From Rhynchosporium graminicola (Eukaryota; Ascomycota; Leotiomycetes; Helotiales; Ploettnerulaceae): a stretch of 64,000 bases of DNA. The stretch lies in the NCBI GenBank assembly GCA_900074885.1, contig FJUW01000001.1:434001-498000 (forward strand), read 5' to 3'. Made by a program: the position numbers and the translations under genes. Positions 44,200-56,991 of this stretch are shown one piece after another. The notes below the pieces were generated by a model. That model searched no databases and was not told the DNA's origin. It was given only the letters and a program-made list of their open reading frames with translations. The stretch's first letter is position 1. The number at the start of each line of letters is the position of its first letter.

Positions 44200-46500
44200 T
44201 ATACTATAATATCAAATTTTCTCGTGACTTTCTTAAGGATAGTGAACTATAGAGGCACTCCCCGAGGTGTTATTAAGAGTACTTTACCAGAGCTTAATAA
44301 GGTCAAATTAGCTATAAAATAGCTCGACGATAACCCTAGCTCGGAACCCTATCAAGCTACTACGATTTAGAAGTTATAGAGACCGAATAGTCTACGTAAG
44401 AAGTAGAAAAGATTACGTGACCAGCGAGAGAGAGTAGCTCTAACTCTTTCTCTACTTAAGCGGAGAGGTAATTATAATAGAATTTTAAACGCAGCTTAAA
44501 AAGGAGCTCTCTTTTAGTACTATACTAATTATACAATAATAAAAGCAAGAGGTGCAACAAAATAGCTATTATATAGCTACGTAATTCAGCTCCGAGAGTA
44601 AGATAGCTATAAACCGCCCTCCTAGAAATAGTTCTAAACCTAGATACGGAATAACCCTCTTATTCATACTATAATCACTAAGCTTATCGATACTCACTAT
44701 ATAGATATATATACGGAACGGAATCTCTAGGACTAGTTATATAAAGAATATAAGCCCGCGCTAGTATTTTGCGGTATATCTAGGCGTGAAAATAGTAAGA
44801 GGATCTTTAATATAGATAAAAAGGGAGCCCGTATTATAATACTAGGAGGTTAAGAAGTTATAGTCCTAGTTAGGATTAAGAAGATATATACCGGAGTACT
44901 AGAGAATCGCATATCTATTATAATCGTTAAAGTCGTTTATACTAATAGGATAGTAATTCCGCTTATAATTATAGTCCCGGGGACTATAATTATAGCGAAT
45001 TAGTTCTTAAAAGACATAACTAGCTTAGAGCTTATTATAGTCTCGGAAACAGGTTATACAAATAATAGAATCATATTAGCTTAGCTAGACTACTTTATTA
45101 AGTATACGAAATAAACGCCTAAATCTGAGTAAGTTATACTACTTATCGATAGTCAAGTCTACTACGAAGCTATAGTATTTATTGTCAAGGCGAAAGCGTA
45201 TAAGATTTAGCTAGTCAAGTTTCCGTCCTACTAAACTTACTTACTATAACCTCTCGATATAAGCTACTTCAGAACCTAGAAAATTAAGTAATAAAACTAT
45301 CTTTAGAATACGATTCGAGCATTTAAGCTAGAGTATAATCTCCGCTAGTTTCTTAGAGATCTACCCAAAATCCGAGACGTAATATTTATAGTATTAATAA
45401 TTAAGCACTTCTTTCGCGATTCTAGTATATAGCTACTTAGTTTCAAGCAGATTAAGCGTAAGCTTAAGGAGTATAGCCGTAAGACGAAAAGAGACCTTAA
45501 AGCACTCGAATACGGCTCTGTATTAATATCAAAAGATAACAAGACTATAGGGGAGGCTATAGAAGTCCAGGAAGTAAATAATATAGCTAAGCTAAAACTA
45601 CTAGTATACCCTGTATAGCTAGTATCATTAGATGCCTTACTTTTAAGCGTAGCGTACGCAGATTTACAGTATACCTAGGAGGCCCTCAATACTAGGATCC
45701 TAGTAGTTATATCCTCACTTATATAGGCGAATTTCCGGCGTACGCGGCATGATAATAACTAGGCTCTATATAGAGCTAGCCTTAAAGAAGTAGAGGTTAC
45801 GTAAGCTCGGAATACTTAAGTAGAAGTGCAGAAGAAGAGACTTACTTCTAGAGTATCTTTATAGAAAGGTAGCTTACTCCTAGCTTCTATTACTCTATAG
45901 AAAGCTTAAGTAGCAGAAGTAAAAATATAAGAGAAAGCGTATAAGCTCGCGAAATTAAAGCTCCGCGTTAAGATAAATAAGATTAAGAAAGAGAGATACG
46001 ATCAGGGAGTTACTAATCGGAGGGCTGAAAAAGCTTGTAAGAAGGACTTACTTATTAAGTAAGGATTATTAAAAACAAGTATAACTTATACGATCCTATC
46101 TTTACTACTATAACTTATTTGCGACCGGGAGAAATAACCTTCTTTAGAAGAGATAGAAGAAGATAATATATAACTATTAGCACTTCGGGACGTATTTACA
46201 CACGAGAAACTAGAGCTTGAAAGAGAAGCTGGAAAGACTATAATTAATTATACTAGCGGTATACTAATTGACCCGTAGATACTTAAAGCAGAGCAGAGCT
46301 TCCGTATATAGCGAAATCCACTTATAGCTATTAGAGTTAAGTCTTCTAAGAGCGAAGATTCTAGTATAATAGTACCTTCGTCGCTACTTATAAGAATGAA
46401 TTTTAGAAGAGAGATTAAGAAGGAGGAGGAGCTAGAGGAGCTAGTACTAGGTAATAGCATAATTATATACGAGCGCGGAGCCTTAATTAATTAAATTACT
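44200..46500 (+). pseudogene. Degenerate pogo-type DDE transposase
   Basis: Between stops one can still read motifs of the family: NIDKKGARI (ancestral NMDEKG) near 44810, YTGVLENRIS near 44895, IVPGTI near 44975, then SETGYTNNRIILA at about 45045, LDYFIKYTK, and LLIDSQVYYEA (an altered LLLDSH-like catalytic block) near 45140. FKQIKRKLKEYSRK, the part after the catalytic core, lies at about 45440. The charged tail (KIKKERYDQG) is near 45970. Many in-frame TAG codons inactivate it. Confidence 0.8.
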
Positions 46501-46624
46501 ACTTAGGAAGATTACTTAGTATTTAATAATTAATTCACTTTTGAAATACCTATCTTAATATCAGGAGTTTAGTTAATATCTTTTAGATTATACGTTATCC
46601 GAAAATCATAGTTATTTTAGTGTA

Positions 46625-46712
46625 GGCAGGAACACTTTTACTTACCGGGGACACTTTACTTTCTCCCACTCTAGGGAAGGGCCCTAAAAGTGTGAACGTC
46701 AAGTCCCACTAT
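46625..46712 (-). repeat. Right terminal inverted repeat of the transposon
   Basis: Reverse complement of the left repeat with seven transitions and no gaps or transversions. Confidence 0.88.
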
Positions 46713-47976
46713 TATAGGTATCAGTCGGAATCCGCGTGAAACAATGAAGGCAGAACACTAAACTTGAGGATTTGACCTCTTTGCCTCCTCCGCCGAGCTA
46801 CACTTGTAGCCGAAGGCAAAACACCGAGCAAGTTCTCGTTCTCGCCCGGCTCAACTGTGGATCAGATCTGAAATATGAAATGAAAGCCCACCAGGGTGAA
46901 AATTTCAACCCCATCGCCCTATGACTAATCAGTTTGCGGTCCAGAGAACGCTTCGGGATAAGATTTACAAGACTTGCGATTACGAGTAGTCCGAGGGAAG
47001 GACTTTACGAATATCGTACTAGCCGGTTCCCAAGCTAAACAGGAAGGGAATCCCGAACTAGACAGGAAGGGAGCTGGACTGGCTCTTAGACTTTCAAGTC
47101 CGGTGTGGTGTTTACGTACTCTAGAGGTATTGTACTTTTCAACTCGATGCTGTCAAGTCTCGACCCGGAGCTGGGCGAATCCCCTCATCCCTTCGGGTAG
47201 ACAAGAACCCTGGTCAGGTAAACCACAAGGTTGCAACTCGATATTAAAGTCGCGAGAATAATTACAGGACCTTACGCAAACTAATACTCCGAAGTAATCT
47301 AACCTCTGGATGACATAACGAGAGTAACAACTTGAGATAGTGGACTTACCACGAAGTCCTCAAATCGCTTCGTCCGTCGTCCACGACGAATCATCCTAGC
47401 CTCGACCCGGACTCGACCCGTAGGAGTAACGATGGGCGTGATAAATTGGTAGGGGAGGCTTGGATACTTCCTCTCCATTCTCAAAATCATAAAATTCTAA
47501 TATAAACTCACTCAAAATGAAGTTGTGAAAGAGATCTAGGACCTTACTCGGTTAGCCATTCATGATTACTCGAATACTCACAACGTTGTTCAACGACAAT
47601 TCATGTTGAATCTATCCCACCGGCCACGGTAAGGGATGGCCTCGAGACTGGTAAGGAATCAAAGTAGTAATTTTTGCTTCATATGCTACAAAAGTTCACA
47701 GCTAGCACAGTACTGCAAATATGTCGATTGAAAGGCCATCCGTTTCCTCATGACTTTCATCATTTTCTTGCCAATCTTACTCGCCACATTGCATTCATGT
47801 CGCATGTGGGGACCAACTCCGCCTCCAAAGCCCCTCGGTATATCTCAATTCCAGTCCTACCAGGTCGAGGTGATTACCCGAGGTCCCCAAAACATTAAGT
47901 AAAAGAAGTGCGTATCGTACTTCGGAAGAAAGAATTCACATAGAATGTATTTTTTTTTCGCTAGACGTATTCAGCC
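46713..47976. other. Region between the transposon and the Boi-type gene
   Basis: About 1.3 kb without a supported gene. Near 47030-47080 acaggaaggga occurs twice. A minus-strand fragment at 47299-47490 (RGRRTKRFEDFVV) has a retroelement-like flavour, but I cannot place it. Confidence 0.35.
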
Positions 47977-50900
47977 TTATGCCGTCCGTGGTGCATGATT
48001 AGCTGCACCTTCGGTGCCGTTTATGAATGCGCCTCTGGCACTCTCTGGTACCACCAAAGCTCCCGAATTCGATACTCCAGAAACTCCACTATCCTCTTCC
48101 TGTGGATCGCGTTCGTAGATGATGCCATGAATGTTCAGACCGTTCTTATCGCTAGCAGGAGTCTTCATAGCCTCTTCATCAACATGCTCGTCGAGGTTCA
48201 TCAGAGCAGGTGGACGATGACGCATGGCCCGAGCCTTTGCAAGGGAAATGGTAGCCTGCTGGTATGTGGTCGTGACAGGTTTGGAGTCATCTCGATCAAT
48301 GGTGGCTTTCATGAGTGCTGCCATCCAGAGCCGACCTTGCTTGATATTGGGAACAGCGAAGTAATGAGTGGTAGGTTTGGTGAATGTAACAGCCTTAGCC
48401 GCACCAGCCCGAGGTGGAACGAGCTTGAAGATGAAGGTCGAATCGCCAGTTCCCTTACTCAAAGTTGATTCGGGCTCAGAAGCTGCCGCAGTCTCGGCCA
48501 TAGTAACGGTTTGCGATCCAGAAGGACTAGTGGGACTGTTCGTGGCACCTGTAAATGCTGCAGATAACCCGGTCAGACGATCGCCATCAGTAGGGAGCAC
48601 ACGATGAAAAGATATATCAATCAGCCCCTTCTCTTGGTCATCATCCTCGGAATAGTAATACGACAGACGGCGCCCTTTCAATACAAACAAACGGGGCTTC
48701 CAGGAAGACATTAGGTTGCTACCCCTCTTTCTCATCCAGCCGCTGTAGTCAGCGCCGACCATCTGTTCTCTTGGGGATTTCTTTTCCAAGCCACGAGTAT
48801 AAGCACTAGTCTCTTTCTTTGTTTTCTTCCTGTTGACCTTTGGTACCGACGCCATCTGTGCAGCGGCACCTTTCGAATCCAGCGAGTCGCGGTCAAGGCT
48901 TGGTCCAGATGGGGTGCTTGAACCTGTACGAGAAGGCGATTGAATAGGAGAATCTTTTACGGGTGAGGTCACAGGATCGGCTGTTGCTAAGCGTTTCTCA
49001 TGGCCGGTGACGGCATCTGAAATGGTCCTGAGTCCAAACGTCTTGGAGGATTGCTTAACTGGTAACAGCCAATCGGAGCTTCTACCTTGGCGAGTTTGGG
49101 GTAACTTGTTGTCGTGGAGATTGCCTTCAAGCTTAGTGACAGTCGGAGAGTGGAAATCTTTTGGAGCTGGCATTGAACGAGATGGACTGTTGATTGAGGC
49201 CTCGGATGGAGTGCGACGACGACCATTCGGGGCTAAGCCATAGTACTTCTGAGCAGCCGAAGGGGGCGCAGAGTCACGTATCGAATCCACACTTCCGAAT
49301 CTTGAGTGCCTTGAGTGTGCAGTAGCAGTTCGCAATCTTTGCTCGTCTGCGTAGCTTGAGTTTCGAGAATGCGCTGTAGTCGCTGAGCTGCCTTTCTTCC
49401 GTAGCACATTCCTCTGACGTCCTTCAGCCTCTCCCCCAGAAAAGTAACCTCGATCGAACGGGTCAAAAGTTGTAGAAGGGCTAACTGTTTGCGCGAGCTG
49501 ATCAGGTGAACTTCTAGCCATGTTCTTGATGCCTCCAGATGACAGTGGGCGAGGTGGCATTGAAGGCGACGCGGCAGCGCCCATGGTCCAATTCCTGTCA
49601 AAGGAAGGCTGCTTCTTGTGTGCTCCCTCAGGAAGGGTGGGGGAAGGGGTGGTAGCGGCTTCTAAGGATGCCATGATAGATGGAGTGCTGTACTCATTCA
49701 CCGAACTTTGGCGGGAATGGTGCATGTCTCGAATTGATGCAGCAGATGGTCTTCTCCTGTCGCCAATAGGTCTTGATCTATCCTGTATGGTTATAGGCGA
49801 GATAGGAGAGTTTTTCGGAGATGCCAACTGAGCGGCCTCGTTACGCGATATCTGTTGCGAAGAGAACCGTGGGGTTTGGCGCGATTCTGTTCTCTCACTC
49901 ATGCTTGGTATCCTGGGAAGCATGCCCATGGGGGATGTAGTACTGCGATTGCGATTTCTCCCCGTTTCGTCTGAACCAGCATCACTGCCATAGGTGCTGC
50001 CATATGTAGCAGTATTTCGCCTGGTTGGACTCTCACCACCGACTTCGTCTTGAAGCGCCTTGATCTTCTGCCAGGTCTTCAATCTTCGGCCCACACTGCC
50101 CAGATCGAACTCTTTCAAGAAAACCGAGGTCTGATCCATGCCCAATAGCACGTCTCCAGCGATTTCTTGGTCTCTGAAGACTTCGCAATGCTTGGCTTCG
50201 ACCCCTGAGGTGAAGAGGTATTCTGCAACCTGGTCTGGCGTCCAAGTTTCGACTTCTTCACGAGAGTGGATTTGTTCTTCTTCTTCATCTGTTTCCTCGC
50301 CATTGATAAATGACATCCGCTGATCGAGATGGTTACTGTATTCGCTCCCGGAATCGTTGGTACCCCTTCGATCTTTGGCAGCCAAACTATGATGTGGGGA
50401 GTTCATATCCGTGATATGCTCATCAATGACGCTGAGAGTCTCATTCATGACCGGACTGTCTTGTCCATTGTTTGGTCCGCTGTGTGATTGCCCCATGGCG
50501 GCTGTAAGAACTGTTTTTGAAGGGGTTGCGCCCATCGTAGAGGTTACTGGAGGTGGTATGAGTTTCTCGAGCTCTTGTGGGGCAGCAGAAGGTGAAGTTA
50601 TACTTGATTTCTCAAGCACTTCCGAGGCGCTAACCCTCGGGCCTGATTGTGGTGAGGGATCTGGAGCGATCGTCGGTGAAGCCATTTTTGCCTCTGTCGG
50701 ATTTGGGTCATCCTCGTGGGTAGGAGATGCCAATTGCTGGACAGTCGCCTGTAACACTGGTTCTTGCGCCGGCGCCTGCTGTCGAGGAGCTGCAGTTGAT
50801 ACAGGGGGGTACGAAGGAGGGCCTCTGGGTGCAATTCTGGTATAAACTATCCTGTGTCAGCTGCAATCTAATGAAAGGAGAATACGTGCTAACCTTCCGG

Positions 50901-51214
50901 GAACAAGCCACTATTGCCATTCGTCAGGTGTCTCCCAAGATACCAACCATCGCCAAAATCATCATCACGCTCGATTAATTCAACACGATCTCCTTTCATC
51001 AGACTCAACTCGTCCGAACTTCGAGCCGAGAAATCGTCTACATTCAATAAGTGTCAGTCAACACTTTCTAGTCTTGCGACTCAATTGAACATTCTAGACA
51101 AAAGACAAACGCATCAGGTTTGGCGGCGGAATCACTATCCACTTACGAATTACAAGGAGAATTTGCCCTGGCTGTGGCCTACCCTGAGGCTCAATCGACA
51201 ATCGGGACGCCATC
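47977..51214 (-). CDS. boi2: Boi1/Boi2-type polarity protein (SH3-SAM-PH)
   Basis: Three domains in the order known for yeast Boi proteins. Short 5' exons from ATG 51214 encode MASRLSIEPQGRPQPGQILL, then the SH3 domain (DELSLMKGDRVELIERDDD, GDGWYLGRHLTNGNSGLFP). The long 3' exon (about 926 codons, from roughly 50830) starts with a Pro-rich stretch, then the SAM domain (VETWTPDQVAEYLFTSGVEA, MDQTSVFLKEFDLGSVGRRL). A long Ser-rich linker and then the PH domain follow (YSGWMRKRGSNLMSSWKPRL with FVLKGRRLSYYYSEDDD). The PH insertion loop holds SPTSPSGSQTV. Family members link Cdc42/Rho3 signalling, formins and the exocyst at growth sites. Its SEC6 neighbour is 40 kb away. Exon joints near 50830-50895 and 51040-51147. 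Confidence 0.87.
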
Positions 51215-53244
51215 TTTCCTAGATGCTGACTTCTGACTTCGGACTTCTGACGTTCCGCCAGGGGGGATCGTTCACGACAGAAACATCTGGTGGGATGAAG
51301 ATATATTTCAGGTTCTCGGGATCACTGCTGGAGTCTGCGATGTTCTTGGTACAACAGGGTCTACCTTTGGGGTATATCGAGGTGGTCCGAGGTGTTTTCA
51401 GTTTTGGTGTAAGACACGATAGATGTCGTCGCATGAAGCCAGCAGTTGTCTTGCTGTCGCGATTCAACACAGTGAGTACATGGGCATGGGTTAAAAGCAC
51501 CTCAGCGAAAACACTCGAGCGGCTGCAGTATGAATATGCGATCGATCCTTGGCCGGCGCCAGACCTGGAGGTATATCGGTGCTACTTGTCGCAGTCGTCG
51601 TGGAGGGTTCTAATGTGATGCAGCAGTACTGTCAGGCAGGTCGGAAGTTGGAACAATTCCAGTCGGGTCTTGTGGATTTCGTTTTAGTCTGGCCCAGTAG
51701 TGAACAGGACTAAGGGAGGTAGGTAGGTATGTATGTATGGCTGGGCTTGGTCTTGGTCTTGGTCCTGGGTTGGATTGGGAAAGGCTAGGTTGGGTGAGGA
51801 GAGTAGCAGAGTAGTACGGATATAATGAAGTGCTAGTAGGGAGCGGAAGGGAAGGAGGGATGATGGAGGATGGAACATTCGGTCTGGGCTGGACGGTGGA
51901 CAAAAGCGGCAGGAGCGTCTGCTCTGCGTCTACAGTACAGTACTTATACCTTGGACTTGGAGTAGGATAGCACGTCGCTTCTTCCTTTCTGGGAAAGCAT
52001 TCGTCCCCAGGCCCCAGGTATAAGTAGTTAAGATATCTTAGGTAAGCTAGGTAAATATATATCGAAATCTTTACGTGCTCAAAAGACAAGTCATCATAAA
52101 TAGTCGTTATAATTTTGTCAGTCGTACCTCCCTGCCTACCTATCTATCTGCCTACCTTCCTAAATACTTATAAGCAGGAACGTTGTACCACTCGACTTGT
52201 ACCTATCGAGTGTTGAGAGACATCATTAAATAAAGAAGTTGAGAGTCAAGTCTGTTGAGTGGCATACAGTACAGGGGAGGGTAGGTACGGAACTACCTAG
52301 GTAGGTACCTCACGACATGATATCTTCTGAACTACAGTGCCATCGTATACTCGATTATCATTGCTATAGTATTGTCATGCAAATCCTCGTCCACGACTTT
52401 GACATCCAAAGAACTTCATAGTCGCATGTCGATTGGCCCTTCTTCTCAGCACCTCGTCGGCTGAAACAGGGAATACGATATGCGATCTTCAAAGTTACGG
52501 ATTAATTGTTGAACTCTACTCTATTGTCCTCGACAATAATGTCATGACATTCCTCTGCAACTTGGATTTCTAGAGGGTTCCTTAGGTACCTACCTAGTAC
52601 AATAACGAGTTGGTCGTTCAGGGTTATCTGGAATGCTGCTTTAGATATTTATACTTTGCGAGAGGCTCTTGCACTGTCCCGAGAACTCAACTGCAGGTGG
52701 CTTGCCGCAAACGTCGATCCTCTGATGAGAAGCCTCCAAACGCGACCCTCTGCGACCGTCACGACGGTATTCCTGATCGTCGATAAACTTGCAGTGCACA
52801 GATCGGCAGTATCAGAGTTCTACTGCTCAATCAAAATTCAGACGTGTTGCGCCGTACTCCCTTCTTCTTCAATAATACCTCGCTGTGTCGCTTTGCCGAT
52901 ACTTGGAGGTTAATAGCTTGACTTCTCTCCTCTTCTCTTCACTTCTTTTCCTTGCAATGATCTTCCCGATCTTCACGTTTACTGCTTGAAGCCATCGTCG
53001 AGGACGTCTCCGTCTTTTTCGGTTTAAGACCATCATTCCAACCATCAACCTAGGCTGGGCGTTTCTGCCTCTATGCCTCATCTCACATTTTACCAATAAC
53101 TGATCGGACCCATGTACTTGCAGACTAAAACAGCACAACGCTCGCCGTCGAATTCGAATCAGCAATATACCTGAGCCTCCAGTTCTTAACCTATCCTTGG
53201 TCGCGAACTTGATACCAATGTCAACTCGACCCGCAGCATGAGAT
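51215..53244. other. 2 kb intergenic region between divergent genes
   Basis: Promoter region shared by the Boi-type gene (minus) and the SUMO ligase gene (plus). Strips of short repeats lie at 51715-51790 (taggtaggtatgtatg, cttggtcttggtcttgg) and 52125-52160 (ctacctatctatctgcc); several acctaggta/taggtacct palindromes are near 52295-52310 and 52580-52595. Open frames here are short; the minus frame at 52869-53609 is a shadow. Confidence 0.45.
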
Positions 53245-56200
53245 ATGCGCCGGCCGCCAGATAAAGAGGGACAGCACGCTCTGTCCGAGAAGGACGTGGA
53301 ATCATCGAATGCTACACTCAATACACTGTTTAGAGGGTCCCGACAGAAGGCATGGATGACACCAGGAGCTCCAGTCCGCCCAACTCCACGTACCAGTATC
53401 TCTAAACCCTCTGCTCTGCCGACAGTTTCTGCCCAAAGGCGAGCTCTAACTGAACTTTGATCTATCAAAATTATATTCTGACATCTTCCTAGATCACCTG
53501 CCAGTATTCTCCCTTCTCCAGCACCAAGCGACGAACCGAGCCCTGTCCTCCCAGCTAGTAAAGTCAGCAAAGCACGAAACGACATTCCACAAGAACCTTG
53601 GGCAAACAAGGGACATTCAGCTACCTCTACATGCCCTCGGAATCAACAGGTGTTTCTAAGCGGACTCGAGACTGAGGGAACTCAAGAAAATCACCATTTC
53701 GAATCCTCTTCCCGTCCTAACTCGTCTTCGAGCAGAGCGCCAGACCATTCCCGCAGGTCTTCTATAAACCCTATATCACCCACCGACACACTCGCCATCA
53801 TGGAAAACCCTCCCTTATCTGCTTCGGTCTTTCTGCCGTCGGAGAGGCAGGACTACAGGAATGTACCCCGAGAGCTTTTGTCTCCGTCTCCACCGCTGAG
53901 TGAAACTGGCGTTCCCGAACCGTGCGCGTTACAATCTCCTAGTACATCGTCACTTTCAGGTCTCGGAATTACAACTCGCCCAGCGCCTAATCAGTGCCAA
54001 AAGACCAATACTCCCGACGGTCCACAACAAGCATCACAAGGGATTTTAGAGAGGGGCCAATTCGTCAACTCGGGGCAGATAAACACATCTTCTGCTGCCA
54101 GGGTTGGTGATTATCCTTCACCAACATCAATCAACATGTCGTATCCTAGTCCAAGAATATTGGTAGCCTCAAATCCAAATAAGCGACAGCGAACTCAGCC
54201 ACCAGCCATGTCCTCGCTGAGGCCCCGAGTAAGCCTCATAGAGAAGCACATACAATCCGTGGGCGGTCAGATGAACCTAAATACTGGACTAGAACGACCT
54301 CGATTTCAACTGCTTACTGATGCTTGTAACAATGAAGACCCATTCTACGTAGCTCTGCACCAAATTTTCTGCGTATGGGACTTTAATCGCCTCGAGGTCA
54401 CAAGCATTCAGGGTTACCCAAACAGTATCGTACTGCAAACTGCATTCAACATTCTTGGGCAGCTCATTCGAGACAATGTCCAGCTTTCTCCCAATCATAA
54501 AATGTGGTTTGCGAATTTTCCCGGCCCACTTATTCAACTGCTCAAAAGTTCCGAGCCATATCGTCAAACCGTGATGGATGTTGGTGCGTTCCTATCACAG
54601 CTGGCAAGCGATTGGGAGCCTTTATCCAGTGAATGTAGCCAGCGAGGCTATCCACCATTAGTAGACGAGCTTGTGAAGAGATGGCGACTGCTTTCACCTA
54701 CGCTGCAGTCTATTGTCTTCACAGCAATCCGACGTAATTTGGGCTATCGTGACTCGGAAGTCGGTACTCGAATGGAAGAACTCTTCAAACGAGACAGAGA
54801 AGAGCATCAAGCGCTAGCCTCTCGGGTCAACACCTCTAGACCACCAACAGCAAATGATATTCGGGAACGCAACACTGCTCTTGTTAATGAATATTTAACG
54901 CTTCGCAATCGCATAGCACAACGACGCTCGTCCACTGCCATCTCCAGCAGCTCATTGATGCGGGGGCCCACTCCAATACTTTCTACTAGTGTACCTTACC
55001 AACATTCAAGTACCATTCCTGTTATTCACACGGCTGCATGGCAAGCAAACATGCCGAGACCTGAATCTGGCAGTTGGCAGCAGCATGGTGCTCCTAGAAC
55101 TTCTACTAATTCTCCTAATCCATCTCTCATCGCAGGTCGACCTCCCAGCGTTGCTTCAGATCGAGTGAATCCCAATGCCCCTAGCCCCACTCTTTTACAG
55201 GGCCTATCAATGCATTCCCCAATTCAACAGAACTTCCAAACCCCCCCTGCAAATGGAAACCTGCAGTCGAATCAGAACATTCCGCAGGGTTACGGGGGAT
55301 CTAATGCCAATAGACCATACATTCAGTACCAGTCTGTCAATGTTGCCGACCAGCAACGCAACCAAGTGGCAATGCAGCACCAGCAACTGATGCCTCAGCA
55401 ACAATTCCAGCCCCAAAATCCATCACAATACCAGCCATTGCAAGCAGGCCAATATCAACCACAGCAATACCAACAACAGCAACCACAGCATTACCAGTCT
55501 TCACAACTTGCATGGCAGCAGAACTCTCTACAGTCAGCCCAGCAACAGGCTATGATACGGCAGCAGCAACAGCAGGCTCAATTAGCGCAACAAGTTCGTG
55601 CTACTCATATGATCGGGAATACTAGCATTAACGACCCTCATCATGCTCAAGTCAGAAACAACAGTACTAACAGCACAGGTCTACGTACTCCAACTGCTGG
55701 ACCTTCTCCAAGAATAGGTGTGCCAGCCGCTGCGAGGCCCATGAGTCATGAACAAGTTGTGATTGCTTACGGGGCTAAACATGCATTGAATCGATCAATT
55801 GTACCTCCCACCGGATTCAATCACCAATTTTTCCCAGCTCTTCCTGACCAAGTCGCTCTACACCAGGCCCATCTTCGAAGTCCGCGTTTAGTGGCTGCTG
55901 ATCCAGCTCCTTGCGACGTTCCAACAGACAGCCCCAAATTGAGGCACTATCAAACCATAAGAGGATTCTCATTGCCGCCAACCAAGATATCGATAAACTC
56001 TCCTTTGTCGAAATTCGAATTCAGATCTTCTGACGCCGACTTTGCAATGATCGCTCAGGATACTTTCCTCGGCAAAGGGCAGGTAGCTAGTCGTCAGTTT
56101 CGTCGGGGGACACTTCAATACCGACTCCGATGTGTGCAGATGAAACAAGGTGCTACCAAGTGCCTAACTGCTGACTGGGTCTCGCAAGATACAGTCTGGC

Positions 56201-56991
56201 CTGAGGGTGTATCTCTTGCTATCAACAAGAAGCACCTTGAGCTGAGGCGAAAGAACCATCACGGGAAGGACCTTCCAATAGACATCACACCTATTGTGCG
56301 ATTAGTTGGTCCTAACATGAACTGTCAGATTGCGATTTCTATTCTCGATGGACGGTCTAAAATGAAGGAACACAGCTACTTCATTGCCGTTGAGGTGGTC
56401 GAAATCCTTGAACACGATCAGATAATGGGCTGTGTCCGGAAGAACCGCATATCCGCAATTACAAGTCTAGATAATATCAAGAGGAGTCTTGGGGGGCATG
56501 TCGCCGAGAATGATGACGATATCGCGATGGTTGTTAGCGATCTCTCTATCGATCTAGCAGATCCTTTCACCGCTCGTATATTTGATACGCCAGTTCGTGG
56601 ATTGAATTGTCTGCATCGAGAATGCTTTGATCTCGAAACCTTCCTCATAACGCGGACCAGTAAACCGAAGCGGCCAGGACAACCATGCATGGTCGATGTC
56701 TGGAAATGTCCTCTGTGTGGCAAAGATGCTCGTCCTTCTCGACTTCAGATTGATGATTTCCTGGTATCAGTGAGGCAAACACTCGAGGCCCAAGGAAACC
56801 TGGATGCGAAGGCTATCTGGATTAGTGGAGATGGTACCTGGCGTCCAAAGATCGAGAAGCGTAAGACACCGCCTGAGCCCGATGACAGTGATAGCGACGA
56901 TGATACTCTGAAGAATCCAGCCACAAACCAGTCTAGCGATATGAGGTCGAATCGGGTGGTCGAGATAATAAGTCTAGTAAGCCAAACTTGA
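53245..56991 (+). CDS. SUMO E3 ligase of the SIZ/PIAS family (MIZ/SP-RING)
   Basis: The long exon from about 53500 to 56991 encodes more than 1,100 aa. The SP-RING is at the C-terminus: GLNCLHRECFDLETF, then WKCPLCGKDARP, with the Cys/His ligands of the MIZ finger. PINIT-like sequence lies upstream (FGYR-like RRGTLQYRLRCVQMK, WPEGVSLAINKKHLEL). The middle is Gln-rich (QPQQYQQQQPQHYQ, about 55370-55580). It would pass SUMO from Ubc9 to nuclear targets. The N-terminus is unsettled: a first exon from ATG 53245 (MRRPPDKEGQHALS) looks coding, but I find no clean GT donor before the acceptor cttcctag (about 53494). The first ATG within the long exon is at about 53801. Confidence 0.82.

Larger units (their letters stand above)
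44032..46712 (+). mobile_element. pogo/Fot1-like (Tc1-mariner superfamily) DNA transposon, RIP-degraded
   Basis: Bounded by 88 bp terminal inverted repeats (44032-44119 and 46625-46712) and a TA duplication (44030-44031 and 46713-46714). The ends begin ATAGTGGGACTTGACGTTCA. The two repeats differ at seven sites, all transitions (C/T or G/A). The interior is strongly AT-rich and littered with TAG/TAA stops but keeps recognisable pogo transposase motifs on the plus strand. The pattern (transitions only, TA bias, stops from CAG/TGG-like codons) is that of RIP. Confidence 0.88.

Noticed and set aside
52869..53609. 246-codon minus frame
   Set aside because: Arg/Gly/Leu-rich shadow of the SUMO ligase 5' exons and the repeat-rich leader; no motif.
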